This document shows, one piece after another, positions 1-8,799 of a DNA stretch of 64,000 nt (the stretch's first letter is position 1; each line of letters starts with the position of its first letter). The DNA lies in the NCBI GenBank assembly GCA_964454025.1, contig CAYVRP010000012.1, positions 1 to 64,000 of the forward strand, written 5' to 3'. The notes below the pieces were generated by a model. The model saw only the letters and a program-made list of their open reading frames with translations. It had not been told where the DNA came from and did no database searches. Origin of the DNA: JAFGBI01 sp964454025 (lineage in GTDB: Bacteria; Myxococcota_A; Polyangia; Polyangiales; Polyangiaceae). The position numbers and the translations under genes were made by a program.

Positions 1-165
1 CGCGGGCGGCGGGGGCGGCAGCGGCGGCGGATCACCCGCGATCGAGATCGGTGTCTGACCCTCGAAGACGGTCACCTTGCCACAACCCGCGAGGATCGTG
101 GCCGAGCCCACAACGACGAACAGCGAGACGGCGACGCGTCGCGCAGACGAGTTCGATATCCGCAT
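1..165 (-). CDS. N-terminus of a proline-rich outer-membrane lipoprotein (partial)
   Basis: Only the first 55 codons lie in the window; the gene runs off the left edge. The start at 165 is ATG with GGAG seven bases upstream on the minus strand. The protein opens with a short basic stretch, a hydrophobic segment and the lipobox LAGC (Cys about residue 24), so it should be a lipoprotein. After the Cys comes GKVTVFEGQTPISIAGD and then a run of prolines. A similar N-terminus followed by a proline linker is seen in OmpA-family peptidoglycan-binding lipoproteins of myxobacteria, but the OmpA domain itself is outside the window, so that assignment is inference. It is divergent from enolase, with 239 bp between the two starts. 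Confidence 0.7.
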   Translation of the reverse strand, partial: MRISNSSARRVAVSLFVVVGSATILAGCGKVTVFEGQTPISIAGDPPPLPPPPPA

Positions 166-404
166 CGGCTTCTCCGTGAGGTTTGGAAGGACCCCGCGCG
201 AAGCATCCACGCAACCGACGGGTCGCGTCAAGCAAGAAGCCACGGCCGCGCGCGGCATGCGCGACCGCGCCCGGGGCGGCGCGCCGGGGCCGGGGCCGGA
301 CGATTTCCCCTGCATTTCCGGAGCTTATGCGCCCACCGGCGCCGCCGAGCGCGAGCGCCGGCCGGCGCTCGCGACGCGGCGCCGTCCGTGATAAGGCGCC
401 GACC

Positions 405-1691
405 ATGCCCGAAATCATCTCCGTCACCGCGCGCGAGATCCTCGACTCTCGCGGAAACCCCACCGTGGAGGCCGACGTCGAGACGGCCAGCGGCAGCCTG
501 GGACGCGCGGCCGTGCCGAGCGGCGCGTCCACCGGTGAGCACGAGGCGCTCGAGCTGCGCGACGGTGACAAGAAGCGCTTCCTCGGCAAGGGGGTGCAGC
601 AGGCCGTCGCGAACATCAACGATCGACTCGGCCCGGCCATCGCGGGACTCTCGGTGCTCGACCAGACCGGCATCGACCAGCGCCTGCTCGAGCTCGACGG
701 GACGCCTGACAAGTCGAAGCTGGGAGCCAACGCGATCCTCGCGGTTTCGATGGCGGTGGCCCGCGCCGCCGCGGAGACGGTCGGCATCCCCCTCTGGCGC
801 TACCTCGGCGGCGTCCAGGCGCGCGTGCTGCCGACCCCGATGATGAACGTCATCAACGGCGGCGCCCACGCCGACAACAACCTCGAGTGCCAGGAGTTCA
901 TGATCATCCCGGCCGGGTTCGCCACCTTCCCGGAGGCCCTCCGCTGCGGCGCCGAGGTGTTCCACAGCCTCAAGAAGATCCTGCAGGCCGACGGCTTGGT
1001 CACGGCGGTGGGCGACGAGGGCGGCTTCGCCCCCAACCTGCAGAGCAACGAGCAGGCGATCCAGAAGATCCTGCAGGCCGTCTCCGCCGCCGGCTACCAG
1101 CCGGGTGAGCACGTCTTCGTCGGTCTGGACTGCGCCGCGAGTGAGTTCTTCAAGCGCGAGAGCGGCCAGTACACCTTCGACGGGAAGGACCGCAGCCCGG
1201 ACGAGCTGATCGACATCTACGCGAGCTACGTCGAGAAGTACCCCCTCATCAGCATCGAGGACGGGGTCGACGAGAACGACTGGGACACCTGGAAGAAGCT
1301 CACCGATCGCCTGGGCGGTAGGATCCAGCTGGTGGGCGACGATCTGTTCGTCACCAACCGCACGCGCCTGAAGCGAGGCATCGAGCTCGGCGTCGCCAAT
1401 TCGATCTTGATCAAGGTGAACCAGATCGGGTCGCTCACCGAGACGCTCGACACCATTCGGATGGCGACCGGCGCGCACTACACCTCGGTCATCTCGCACC
1501 GGTCCGGCGAGACGGAAGACAGTTTCATCGCCGATCTGGCCGTCGCGACCAACGTCGGTCAGATCAAGACGGGGAGCATGAGCCGCAGCGATCGCATCGC
1601 GAAGTACAACCAGCTCCTTCGCATCGCGGAGGAGCTCGGCGACGGCGCGATCTACGCGGGCCGCGACCCCTACGTGCGACGGCAGGCCTGA
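405..1691 (+). CDS. eno: enolase (phosphopyruvate hydratase)
   Basis: This 428-aa protein has the usual length for a bacterial enolase, which interconverts 2-phosphoglycerate and phosphoenolpyruvate in the cytoplasm. The N-terminus holds the family hallmark REILDSRGNPTVEADV and the mobile loop SGASTGEHEALELRDGD. Further on are GANAILAVSMA, NVINGGAHADNN, the DEGGFAPN motif, the metal-binding region SIEDG..E.DW and GDDLFVTN, and the catalytic-site signature ILIKVNQIGSLTET followed by SHRSGETED. The reading frame is open upstream to 183, but family alignment requires the ATG at 405; no strong ribosome binding site precedes it. The gene stands alone and is followed by a terminator shared with the opposite-strand gene. 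Confidence 0.99.
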   Translation: MPEIISVTAREILDSRGNPTVEADVETASGSLGRAAVPSGASTGEHEALELRDGDKKRFLGKGVQQAVANINDRLGPAIAGLSVLDQTGIDQRLLELDGTPDKSKLGANAILAVSMAVARAAAETVGIPLWRYLGGVQARVLPTPMMNVINGGAHADNNLECQEFMIIPAGFATFPEALRCGAEVFHSLKKILQADGLVTAVGDEGGFAPNLQSNEQAIQKILQAVSAAGYQPGEHVFVGLDCAASEFFKRESGQYTFDGKDRSPDELIDIYASYVEKYPLISIEDGVDENDWDTWKKLTDRLGGRIQLVGDDLFVTNRTRLKRGIELGVANSILIKVNQIGSLTETLDTIRMATGAHYTSVISHRSGETEDSFIADLAVATNVGQIKTGSMSRSDRIAKYNQLLRIAEELGDGAIYAGRDPYVRRQA

Positions 1692-2073
1692 GCGTCGGGG
1701 CGAACGCCGGCGCGTAGGACCCCCGCCGCCGATCGGGGGCGGTCGCGTGGCTACGCTCGGGTTCGGTCCCGTGGCCGAACAGGCGCTGTCGCGTCCGGAG
1801 ATGAGCGCCAGGATCGGCCGGGGAATGAACCGCGCCCGTCGCCGGTTGCAGGGAGCGAAGCCGAGGAGGTGCTTCGAGCGGACCGCCGAGGCGGGGCCGC
1901 CTGACCTTTGCGAACACCAGTGGAAGGCGCGCAGTGTGGGTCCCGAGGCGGGGCGTTGGCCGCTGCTCCTCCCGAGCCATCCCATCGCCCCGCGGTGCTG
2001 AACTACCCACCCATCCCCAGCCCGGCACCGCCCGGCGAGCAGCGTCCGCCCCGCCGGGGCCAGACTGAGCGCC
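1692..2073. other. intergenic stretch without recognisable gene
   Basis: About 380 bases between the enolase stop and the terminator. ORFs cross it on both strands, but their translations are arginine/proline/alanine-rich composition products without a domain, a signal peptide or a convincing start. I see no RNA gene. Confidence 0.6.
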
Positions 2074-2116
2074 CGCACCCCCGGTCGATGGACTCGGCCG
2101 GGGGTGCGCTTTTTTT
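2074..2116. terminator. Rho-independent terminator downstream of enolase
   Basis: The arms GCACCCCCGG (2075-2084) and CCGGGGGTGC (2098-2107) form a perfect 10-bp GC-rich stem, extendable by one C-G pair, with a 13-base loop. Seven T residues (2110-2116) follow on the plus strand. It lies between convergent genes and the T tract serves enolase. The stop codon of the minus-strand gene overlaps the last T, so any effect on that transcript would have to act without a good U tract. Confidence 0.9.
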
Positions 2117-4725
2117 CACCAGGCGACGCGCAGGGCGCGAACGCGGCCGCGTTCGCGATCGAGCTGCTCGCCGAGGAGCACCTGCCCGGCCGCCAGAGCG
2201 AGCGGCACGACCTGCCCCGCTGGGCCGGTGAGCGCGAGCAGCCGCCGCGGCTCGTCGCGACCGCCCGGCTCCCAGGTGAAGGCGTCGACGACGGCAACAG
2301 CGCCGACGTCAGCGCTGACTGCGACCTGACAGCGAGTCCCGTCCACGCCGAGGGCGAGCCCGGTCGGCGCCCCGGCGCCGAGGGCGACACGAGCCACGGG
2401 GCCGGAAACCCGCCCGCTCGCGTCGAGCTCCGCCAGCGCCACGGCCCCGGGGGTGCCCGCTGCCGCGTCACCAGCCTCGAGCCATGCGAGCCGGACCCCC
2501 GTTTCGGAAGCAGCCAGCGCCGGCGCGAAGGAGTGCGCCGGGGTCGCCGCCAGTCGTACGGGGGCCGCGACAGGCGTGAGATCGGCGGGGGCCAGACCCA
2601 CGCCGAACAGATCGGCAACGCCCGGCGAGGCGGCGTCCACCGCGTCCGCCCACACGGCGATGATCCGGGCGTCCCGCGCCACCAGCGCCATGCCCGAGGC
2701 CGCGGAACGGCCCGAGGTCAAGCGTCGTTCCTCACCGACCCGGCGCAGCGTGCGGTCGAACTTGGCGACATAGGGCGCCGCGTCGCCGCCGCGCTCGTCA
2801 ATCCACCCGATGGCCCACCCGTCACCCGCCCAGGCGGCCGCGACGTCGCTCTTCTCTCCGGGCGTCGCGGTGAGCATGCGCTGAGCGAGCTTCTGGGCTC
2901 GTTCCCCCACCAGGGTCGCGAAGACCTGGGGCCGCCCCTGGTCGATCGCGGTCCAGGCCACCAGGGCCTCGGCGTGGCCCTCGGCAGGCGCGAGGGCCAC
3001 GCCCCCGAGCGAGCGCGCGCGGATCGAGACGGTCGTGGGGTGGGCAGGGTCCAGGTCGGCGCGGGTCACCTGGAGGAGCGCCTGCACGGGCGCGAAGCGC
3101 CCGTCCGGGGCCGGGGTCTTGGGGACCACCCAGGGCGTCCCAGGATCGAAGTAGGTCACCCACGCCGCCAGCAGGCCCTGACCGACCTGCGCCATCGCCA
3201 GGTCAGCGAGCGGAGCGGGGGTGGCGAGCGTTCGCGCGCCAAGCGGACGGGGAGGCAGCGCCGGCGGGAGCGTCGCCGCGGGCGGCAGCCAAGCGGTCGA
3301 CCGCGCCTCGAGCTGCACCGCGTAGACGGGCGCGGGGGTGCCGGGAAGGGCCGCGAGTGTCAAGCAGCCCTGGGCGGCACACGACAGGCCCCACGCCGCG
3401 TCGGCGGGCGCGGCCCCTGGTACGTCCAGCCGGAGCGGCTCCGCCCCGGTCACGCCGAGCTCCCGATCGAACGACACGAAGACCGGCAGCGCCGGGGCGG
3501 CGCAGGTGCCGAGGACGGCGCGGTCCGTCCGCGCGGGAGCCGGGGCCGCCTCGCGGGGACAGGCGGGCGCCAGCGTGAGCGCGGCGAGCCCGGCGTACGT
3601 GGGCACGATCTCGGGCAGGGTCGTGTCGGAGGCGATGGCGATCTCTCCGCGCGCTTCCCGCACGTTCCCCGACGCGTCGATGGGGGCCAGGTGCACGACC
3701 CGCCCCCGCTCGGGACGCGCGGAGAGCGGCTCCCAAACGAGGTACGCGGGGCCCCCGGCCAGCGGCGGCACCAGGCGCACGAACGCCTCGGGCTCGACCG
3801 AGCCCGACGCGCGCTCGGGCGGGCGCGCTAGGCGGTGCGAACCGTCGACAGGCGCCAGGAACACCGCGGGGTCTTCCCCCCGCGTGTCCGACCAGCCGAG
3901 CACGACCGAGGCGCCCAGCGCGACCAGGTCGAGGTCGGGCATCGCCGTGGGCGAGTCGCTGACGACCACCGGGCGGCCGCGCGGTGCCCCGTCGTCACCG
4001 ATCTCGAGCAGTGCGACCGTGCCGCGGCCGCTCGTCTTGCCGGCCTCCACGTATCCGATCACGAGCCCCCCGCCGACCGGCGCCGCCTGCCACGCGAGCG
4101 CGCGGCTCACCAGCTCGCGCGCGGCGCCACGCGGCGTCCCGAGCGCGTCCAGGGCTCTACCGCGCAGGCGCGCGGCGCCATCGACAGCCTCGGCCCAGGT
4201 GACGACGGCACCCGCACCGAGCGGCGAGGCGTCCAGCCAGAGCGGCCGTGAAACCCCCTCTGCCACGGTGACCGCGGATCCTGCCGCGTTCCCGTCGGCA
4301 GCGACTCGCCGCACGGTGAGGGCGTAGCCCGCCTCGCCGCGGCTAGTGGTGAGGACGAGGAAGTCACCGTTCTCACCCGGCGCGCTCCGCACGGCGATCA
4401 GCCCGACCTCTCCCTGCACGGCGCCCAGCCGGCGCGCCTCGCCGCGCGTCGCCCCGGCCCGGTCGAGTGCGCGCGCGAAGAGCCCGCCCTTCTCCCCCGG
4501 CTCGAGCCACACCACCAGGCGGCCGCCAGCGTCGGCGCCCAGGAACGGTCCCACGGTGCCCTCCCGGAGGTCGGCGAGCGCCGTGGCGCGCAGCCCCGCC
4601 GGCGCGCGTCGCACCGTTCGCGTCGGGGACGCGGCGACTGCGCGCCGCGTCTCCGCCGCGGGTTCGCGCGAGCGAGCCCCGGCGGCGCAGCCCGCCGCGC
4701 CGGCCATCAGCAGCAGGATCGGCAC
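2116..4725 (-). CDS. large secreted lipoprotein, propeller-like repeats
   Basis: The 869-aa product starts with a short signal peptide and lipobox, MPILLLMAGAAGC, so it should be lipid-anchored. The mature protein consists of repeated blocks with a common pattern: an aromatic/Val-Val-W-strand (VVWLEPG, VVTWAEA, VLGWSDTRG, YLVWEPL, IGWIDERGG, IAVWADAVD, LAWLEAGD), then a glycine/asparagine turn and a second strand. The W-x-(D/E)-R-G spacing resembles beta-propeller blades of secreted myxobacterial proteins. I do not recognise a catalytic domain and cannot assign a function. It is divergent from the sensor kinase at 4835 with a 109-bp gap, so a shared promoter region is possible. No paralogue lies next to it. 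Confidence 0.85.
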   Translation of the reverse strand: MPILLLMAGAAGCAAGARSREPAAETRRAVAASPTRTVRRAPAGLRATALADLREGTVGPFLGADAGGRLVVWLEPGEKGGLFARALDRAGATRGEARRLGAVQGEVGLIAVRSAPGENGDFLVLTTSRGEAGYALTVRRVAADGNAAGSAVTVAEGVSRPLWLDASPLGAGAVVTWAEAVDGAARLRGRALDALGTPRGAARELVSRALAWQAAPVGGGLVIGYVEAGKTSGRGTVALLEIGDDGAPRGRPVVVSDSPTAMPDLDLVALGASVVLGWSDTRGEDPAVFLAPVDGSHRLARPPERASGSVEPEAFVRLVPPLAGGPAYLVWEPLSARPERGRVVHLAPIDASGNVREARGEIAIASDTTLPEIVPTYAGLAALTLAPACPREAAPAPARTDRAVLGTCAAPALPVFVSFDRELGVTGAEPLRLDVPGAAPADAAWGLSCAAQGCLTLAALPGTPAPVYAVQLEARSTAWLPPAATLPPALPPRPLGARTLATPAPLADLAMAQVGQGLLAAWVTYFDPGTPWVVPKTPAPDGRFAPVQALLQVTRADLDPAHPTTVSIRARSLGGVALAPAEGHAEALVAWTAIDQGRPQVFATLVGERAQKLAQRMLTATPGEKSDVAAAWAGDGWAIGWIDERGGDAAPYVAKFDRTLRRVGEERRLTSGRSAASGMALVARDARIIAVWADAVDAASPGVADLFGVGLAPADLTPVAAPVRLAATPAHSFAPALAASETGVRLAWLEAGDAAAGTPGAVALAELDASGRVSGPVARVALGAGAPTGLALGVDGTRCQVAVSADVGAVAVVDAFTWEPGGRDEPRRLLALTGPAGQVVPLALAAGQVLLGEQLDRERGRVRALRVAW

Positions 4726-4834
4726 GCAGAGGGCACGGCGCCCGGCGCCCGCCTACGCGCGGCTCCGCCGCCCGCGCAACCCGCCACGTGACGCCGAGTT
4801 GGAAGTCGGAAGGACTTGCTCCTACCATCGCGTC

Positions 4835-6502
4835 GTGACGCTGGCGCAGCGGTTGCTCGTCGCGATCGGGCTGTTGACGATCGCCACCACGGCGACGCTG
4901 GCGCTGGGGCTCCGAGAGGCGTGGCGCAGCGCGGAGGAGGAGCAGTTCCGGGAAGCTTTCCGGCTCACCGCCGACCGGCTGCGAGGCGAGCTCGCCGCTC
5001 AGACCGGCGCGCTGCCCGCGCTGGTGGAGCCTCTCTGCCGGCACGACCCCACCATCGACGCCGCGCTCGTCGATCTGCAGGCGGGGACGCTGGATCCGGG
5101 GCGGCGTCTCGCCCTGAGCCTGCGCGTGCCGGAGCTGATGCGCGCGTTCGCCTTCGACGAGCTCTGGCTGGTCACCGGCCGCGGTGAGATCCTCGGCGCC
5201 GGCCACGACGAAGGACTGACGGGTCAGCGCGATCCGGCGCTCGCCGCGCAGATCGCCGCCAGCGCCCCCGCGCGCGCGCGGCTGCGGCGTGGCGCCGCGA
5301 CCCCGGCGCTAGTCACGCATTGCCGGCCCGCGCGCGGCGCCCACGCCGTCGGTCTCGTCGCCGCCCGGCGCCTCGACACCCTGATCGCCGACCTGCAGCC
5401 CCCCGGGGTGACCCTCTCGCTCGCCCGCCCCACGCCGGACCCTGACCACCTGATCGAGGGCCTGGTCCTTCCGGAGCTCGCCGGCCTGACGGTCTACGCG
5501 ACCCAGTCGCGAGTCCCGCTCCATCGCGCGTTGCAGCGACTCGACGCGACCATCCTGGCGGTGGGTGGCGCGACCATTGGCGCCGCGCTGCTGCTCGCGC
5601 TCCTGCTCGCGCGCGGCCTCGCGCGCCCGATCGTCAAGCTCTCCGCGCAGGCGCGGGAGGTGGTCCACGGCGAGCCACGCCCGGTGGAGGGTCGGGGCGG
5701 CCGCGAGCTGCGCGAGCTCGCGACGTCCTTCAACCAGGCGATCGCGGATCTGGCCGCACTGCGCAAGCGACTGGCGGCAACCGAACGAATCGCGGCGCGC
5801 CGGGAGATCGCGCGACGCGTCGCACACGAGATCAAGAACCCGCTGGCTCCGATCCGGACCGCGGTCGAGACGCTGCGCCGGCTCCGGGCCCGCGACGACC
5901 CCGCGTTCGACGAGTACTTCGACGAGGCTACGCGAACGGTGCTCGACGAGGTGGCGCGGATCAGCAACATCGTGAGCGAGTTCACGCGCTTCGCGCGACT
6001 GCCGCCACCCTCCCCTGCGCCCCTGGATCTCGCCGCGACGGTGCGGCAGGTGGTGGGGCTGCACGCCACCGAGGGGGTCCGCGTCACGCTGCGCGCGGAG
6101 GATGTGCCCATCGTCACCGCCGACCGCGACCAGATGGTCCAGATCACCACCAACTTGGTCCAGAACGCGATCGATGCCTGCCGGGGCACGCCGGACGGTG
6201 CCGTGGAAGTCGAGCTGGACCGCGCGGACTCGACGCACGTGGCGCTGCGGGTGCGGGACAACGGACCCGGGGTCGCCCCCGAGATGCGCGACCGGCTCTT
6301 CGAGCCCTACGCCACGACGAAGACCTCGGGGACGGGGCTGGGTCTCGCGATCGTGCAGCGGATCGTGGTGGAGCATGGTGGAGAGATCGTGCACCGCGCG
6401 CCACGGGCCGGCGGCGCCGAGTTCGAGGTCGTGCTGCCGATCGCCGGCCCTGCCTTTCTGCCGGAGCCGCCGACGCCGTCGAGCCGGGAGCCGCGCGGCT
6501 AG
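4835..6502 (+). CDS. membrane sensor histidine kinase (HAMP, HisKA, HATPase)
   Basis: A 555-aa two-component kinase. I chose the GTG at 4835 because it places the first membrane helix (residues 6-26) at the N-terminus; the frame upstream is arginine-rich shadow sequence. An extracytoplasmic sensor of about 200 residues follows, then a second helix (about 240-260), a HAMP linker and the H-box RVAHEIKNPLAPI with His331 as the phosphorylation site. The ATPase domain has the N-box NLVQNAID (440-447), the G1 box DNGPG (475-479) and GTGLGL (499-504). The H-box context and the short linker resemble NtrY-like kinases. No response regulator is adjacent, so its partner is unknown. The C-terminus ends in a short proline tail. 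Confidence 0.95.
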   Translation: MTLAQRLLVAIGLLTIATTATLALGLREAWRSAEEEQFREAFRLTADRLRGELAAQTGALPALVEPLCRHDPTIDAALVDLQAGTLDPGRRLALSLRVPELMRAFAFDELWLVTGRGEILGAGHDEGLTGQRDPALAAQIAASAPARARLRRGAATPALVTHCRPARGAHAVGLVAARRLDTLIADLQPPGVTLSLARPTPDPDHLIEGLVLPELAGLTVYATQSRVPLHRALQRLDATILAVGGATIGAALLLALLLARGLARPIVKLSAQAREVVHGEPRPVEGRGGRELRELATSFNQAIADLAALRKRLAATERIAARREIARRVAHEIKNPLAPIRTAVETLRRLRARDDPAFDEYFDEATRTVLDEVARISNIVSEFTRFARLPPPSPAPLDLAATVRQVVGLHATEGVRVTLRAEDVPIVTADRDQMVQITTNLVQNAIDACRGTPDGAVEVELDRADSTHVALRVRDNGPGVAPEMRDRLFEPYATTKTSGTGLGLAIVQRIVVEHGGEIVHRAPRAGGAEFEVVLPIAGPAFLPEPPTPSSREPRG

Positions 6503-6556
6503 CGTTGACGCCGGGTGGCAGGGAAGATCTGACGGGCTGCGCGCGGAGAAGGGATC

Positions 6557-6961
6557 GTGGCCTCTTCACTCGGACCAGGGGCGCTGGTCCTGGCCCTCGT
6601 CGGGTACGCCACGGCCAGCTGCACCGTCACCGTAGTGACGGGGCGGGCGCCGCGGCCGTTGCCTCCCCCGGTGGAGGCGGGCACGTGCGAGGCCGCACGA
6701 GTCCACGACGTCGGGCGCCGGACGCCGGCCAGCCCGGTGCCCACGCGGTGGAACGCCGTGGACTCCCGGCCGGACGTGCCGCTGCCAGGGCGCGAGATCC
6801 GCCCCGAGCGGACGCCGGCGACCCCCGACGTGGCGCGCGCGCAGCCCCGAACGACGCGGGGCGGCGCTCGCCGGGCCACCGGGAACCCCGCCAGAGCAGG
6901 CGCCGGCCGCGAACGCGGGCCTGCCCGCGCGGCCGACGAGCCCGCGAGCGCCCGCCGGTGA
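6557..6961 (+). CDS. possible small proline-rich lipoprotein
   Basis: A 134-aa frame begins with GTG, preceded by GGAGAAGGGATC. Residues 1-21 look like a signal peptide ending in YATASC, a weak lipobox, followed by TVTVVTGRAPRPLPPP. The rest is Arg/Pro/Ala-rich, and such composition is common in non-coding frames at this GC content, so only the start region argues that it is real. It fills most of the 560-bp gap between the sensor kinase and the chemoreceptor. I recognise no family. If the gene is not real, this gap holds nothing else I can see. Confidence 0.35.
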   Translation: MASSLGPGALVLALVGYATASCTVTVVTGRAPRPLPPPVEAGTCEAARVHDVGRRTPASPVPTRWNAVDSRPDVPLPGREIRPERTPATPDVARAQPRTTRGGARRATGNPARAGAGRERGPARAADEPASARR

Positions 6962-7064
6962 GCGGCGCGCGGGCCTCGGATGCGCCTTGTGACCGGGCGC
7001 CACCGCCCATACTCTTTCGTCAGGGTTTCCGGCGGGTTGCCGGGGAGGCGCGCGAAAGGACACC

Positions 7065-8735
7065 ATGAACGCACTCGGTCAACGGCAGTTCCTCGGGTTG
7101 GGACTCGTGGTGGCGGGCGCGGCGGCAGTCTGGCTGCTCGGCGCGACGCAGGCGCCGACCGTACTCGCGCTCATCGCCCTGGCCGCGGGCGGCGCGGGGG
7201 TCCTCGTCGCGACCGGAGGAGCGACGGAGGACGACGAGCTGCGGGCAGTCCGCGACGCCCTGCGCCGGATCCTCGAAGGCAAGCGGGCGGAGCCCCCGGG
7301 TGAGGTCCGGGCAGCGCTGCGCGCCGTCTTCGACGAGATCGGCGAGCTGCGCGAGGTGCTGACCGACCTCCGTGACCGGGAGGAGGCGCAGGCCCGTGAG
7401 GTCGCGCAGCTGCAGAAGGCGGCAGCCCTCGAGCGCGACGAGCGGGAGGCGCGACTCAAGAGCACGAGCCAGGAGCTCACCGAGATCGTCCACCACCTCA
7501 CCGAGGGCGTGGCGGCGCAGATGAACGCCAGCAACGAAGCGGCGCGGAGCGTCGAGGAGATCGCGGGCAGTCTGCGGGAGGTCGCCCGGAGCGTCGAGGT
7601 CCTGGCCGAGAGCGCCGAGGAGTCGAGCTCGTCGATCCTGGAGATGACCGCGACCACCGAGGAGGTGGCGGAGAACATTGGCGAGCTCGGCAACAACGTC
7701 CGCGAGACGGTGGCCTCGATCGAGGAGATGGCGTTCTCGATCAAGGAAGTGGCGAAGAACGTCGACGCGCTCTCGCTCACCGCCGAGGAGACGAGCTCGA
7801 GCATGAACGAGATGGACGTCTCCATCGACCAGGTGCAGACGAACGCCAACGAGACCGCCCGCCTCAGCGAGGAGGTGGCCCAAGACGCCGAGCGCGGAGC
7901 CGAGTCGATCCTCAAGACCATCGGCGAGATCTACCGGATCAAGGAGAGCACCCAGGAGGCGGTCGCGGTGATCAGCAACCTGGGCTCGCGCATCGACGCC
8001 ATCGGACAGATCCTGAACGTGATCGACGAGGTCGCCGAGCAGACCAACCTGCTGGCGCTCAACGCCGCGATCATCGCCGCTCAGGCCGGCGAGCACGGCA
8101 AGGGGTTCGCGGTCGTCGCCGACGAGATCAAGGACCTGGCGGAGCGCGCCGGAGTGAGCACCAAGGAGATCGCAGAGCTCATCAAGACCATCCAGACCGA
8201 GTCCCGCAACGCGATCCTGGCGGTGGAGCGCGGGGCGCAGAACGTCGACCGGGGCGTCGAGGTGTCGAACGAGGCCGAGCGTGCGCTGAAGAAGATCCTC
8301 GAGAGCTCGCAGAAGAGCACCAACATGGTGCGCGCGATCGCGCGCGCGACCGTCGAGCAGGCGAAGGGCAGCCGGCAGGTCACCGACGCCATCGGTCGCA
8401 TCGCGGAAACCGTGCAGCAGATCGCCGCCGCCACCGCCCAGCAGGCGCGCGGGTCGGAGCTCATCATGCGCAGTGGCGAGAAGATGCGCGCCGTCTCGCA
8501 GCAGGTGGAGCGCTCGAGCGCCGAGCAGGCGCGCGGCGGCAAGCAGATCGCGGGCGCGATCGAGTCGATCAACAGGATGGTGAGCCAGCTCAACGCCTCC
8601 CACCGCTCGCACGCCCGCGGGACGGAGCAGGCCTCCGCGGCGGCCAAGCGCCTCGAGGAGGGGGCGCAGCGGCTCGATCGGCTGCTGCGCGACCTGGTGA
8701 CGGCGGCCGACCGGATGCGCAAGGCGTCGAGCTGA
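7065..8735 (+). CDS. methyl-accepting chemotaxis protein without periplasmic domain
   Basis: A 556-aa chemoreceptor. Two hydrophobic helices lie at residues 10-50 with almost nothing between them, so there is no periplasmic ligand domain. A basic linker and a very long coiled-coil signalling domain (about 115-550) follow. The hairpin tip is at about residues 320-350, with EQTNLLALNAA and GKGFAVVADEIKDLAERAG. In the tip, the usual NAAIEAARAGE reads NAAIIAAQAGE, so the positions equivalent to Tsr Glu385 and Arg388 are Ile and Gln. Repeated (E/Q)E(A/S)SSS patches are plausible methylation sites. AAAGGA precedes the ATG. No CheA, CheW or CheR is nearby, so it is an orphan receptor that may sense membrane or cytoplasmic state. 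Confidence 0.93.
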   Translation: MNALGQRQFLGLGLVVAGAAAVWLLGATQAPTVLALIALAAGGAGVLVATGGATEDDELRAVRDALRRILEGKRAEPPGEVRAALRAVFDEIGELREVLTDLRDREEAQAREVAQLQKAAALERDEREARLKSTSQELTEIVHHLTEGVAAQMNASNEAARSVEEIAGSLREVARSVEVLAESAEESSSSILEMTATTEEVAENIGELGNNVRETVASIEEMAFSIKEVAKNVDALSLTAEETSSSMNEMDVSIDQVQTNANETARLSEEVAQDAERGAESILKTIGEIYRIKESTQEAVAVISNLGSRIDAIGQILNVIDEVAEQTNLLALNAAIIAAQAGEHGKGFAVVADEIKDLAERAGVSTKEIAELIKTIQTESRNAILAVERGAQNVDRGVEVSNEAERALKKILESSQKSTNMVRAIARATVEQAKGSRQVTDAIGRIAETVQQIAAATAQQARGSELIMRSGEKMRAVSQQVERSSAEQARGGKQIAGAIESINRMVSQLNASHRSHARGTEQASAAAKRLEEGAQRLDRLLRDLVTAADRMRKASS

Positions 8736-8799
8736 GCTCGCGCGACGGCGCCGGGCGGAGGCGGCGCTGCGCGCGCCATCCCCGTCCGGAGGCGGCGGG

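Noticed and set aside
228..2618. 796-codon minus-strand frame opposite enolase
   Set aside because: It is a compositional shadow: it is antisense to enolase through most of its length, crosses a terminator, and has no motif.
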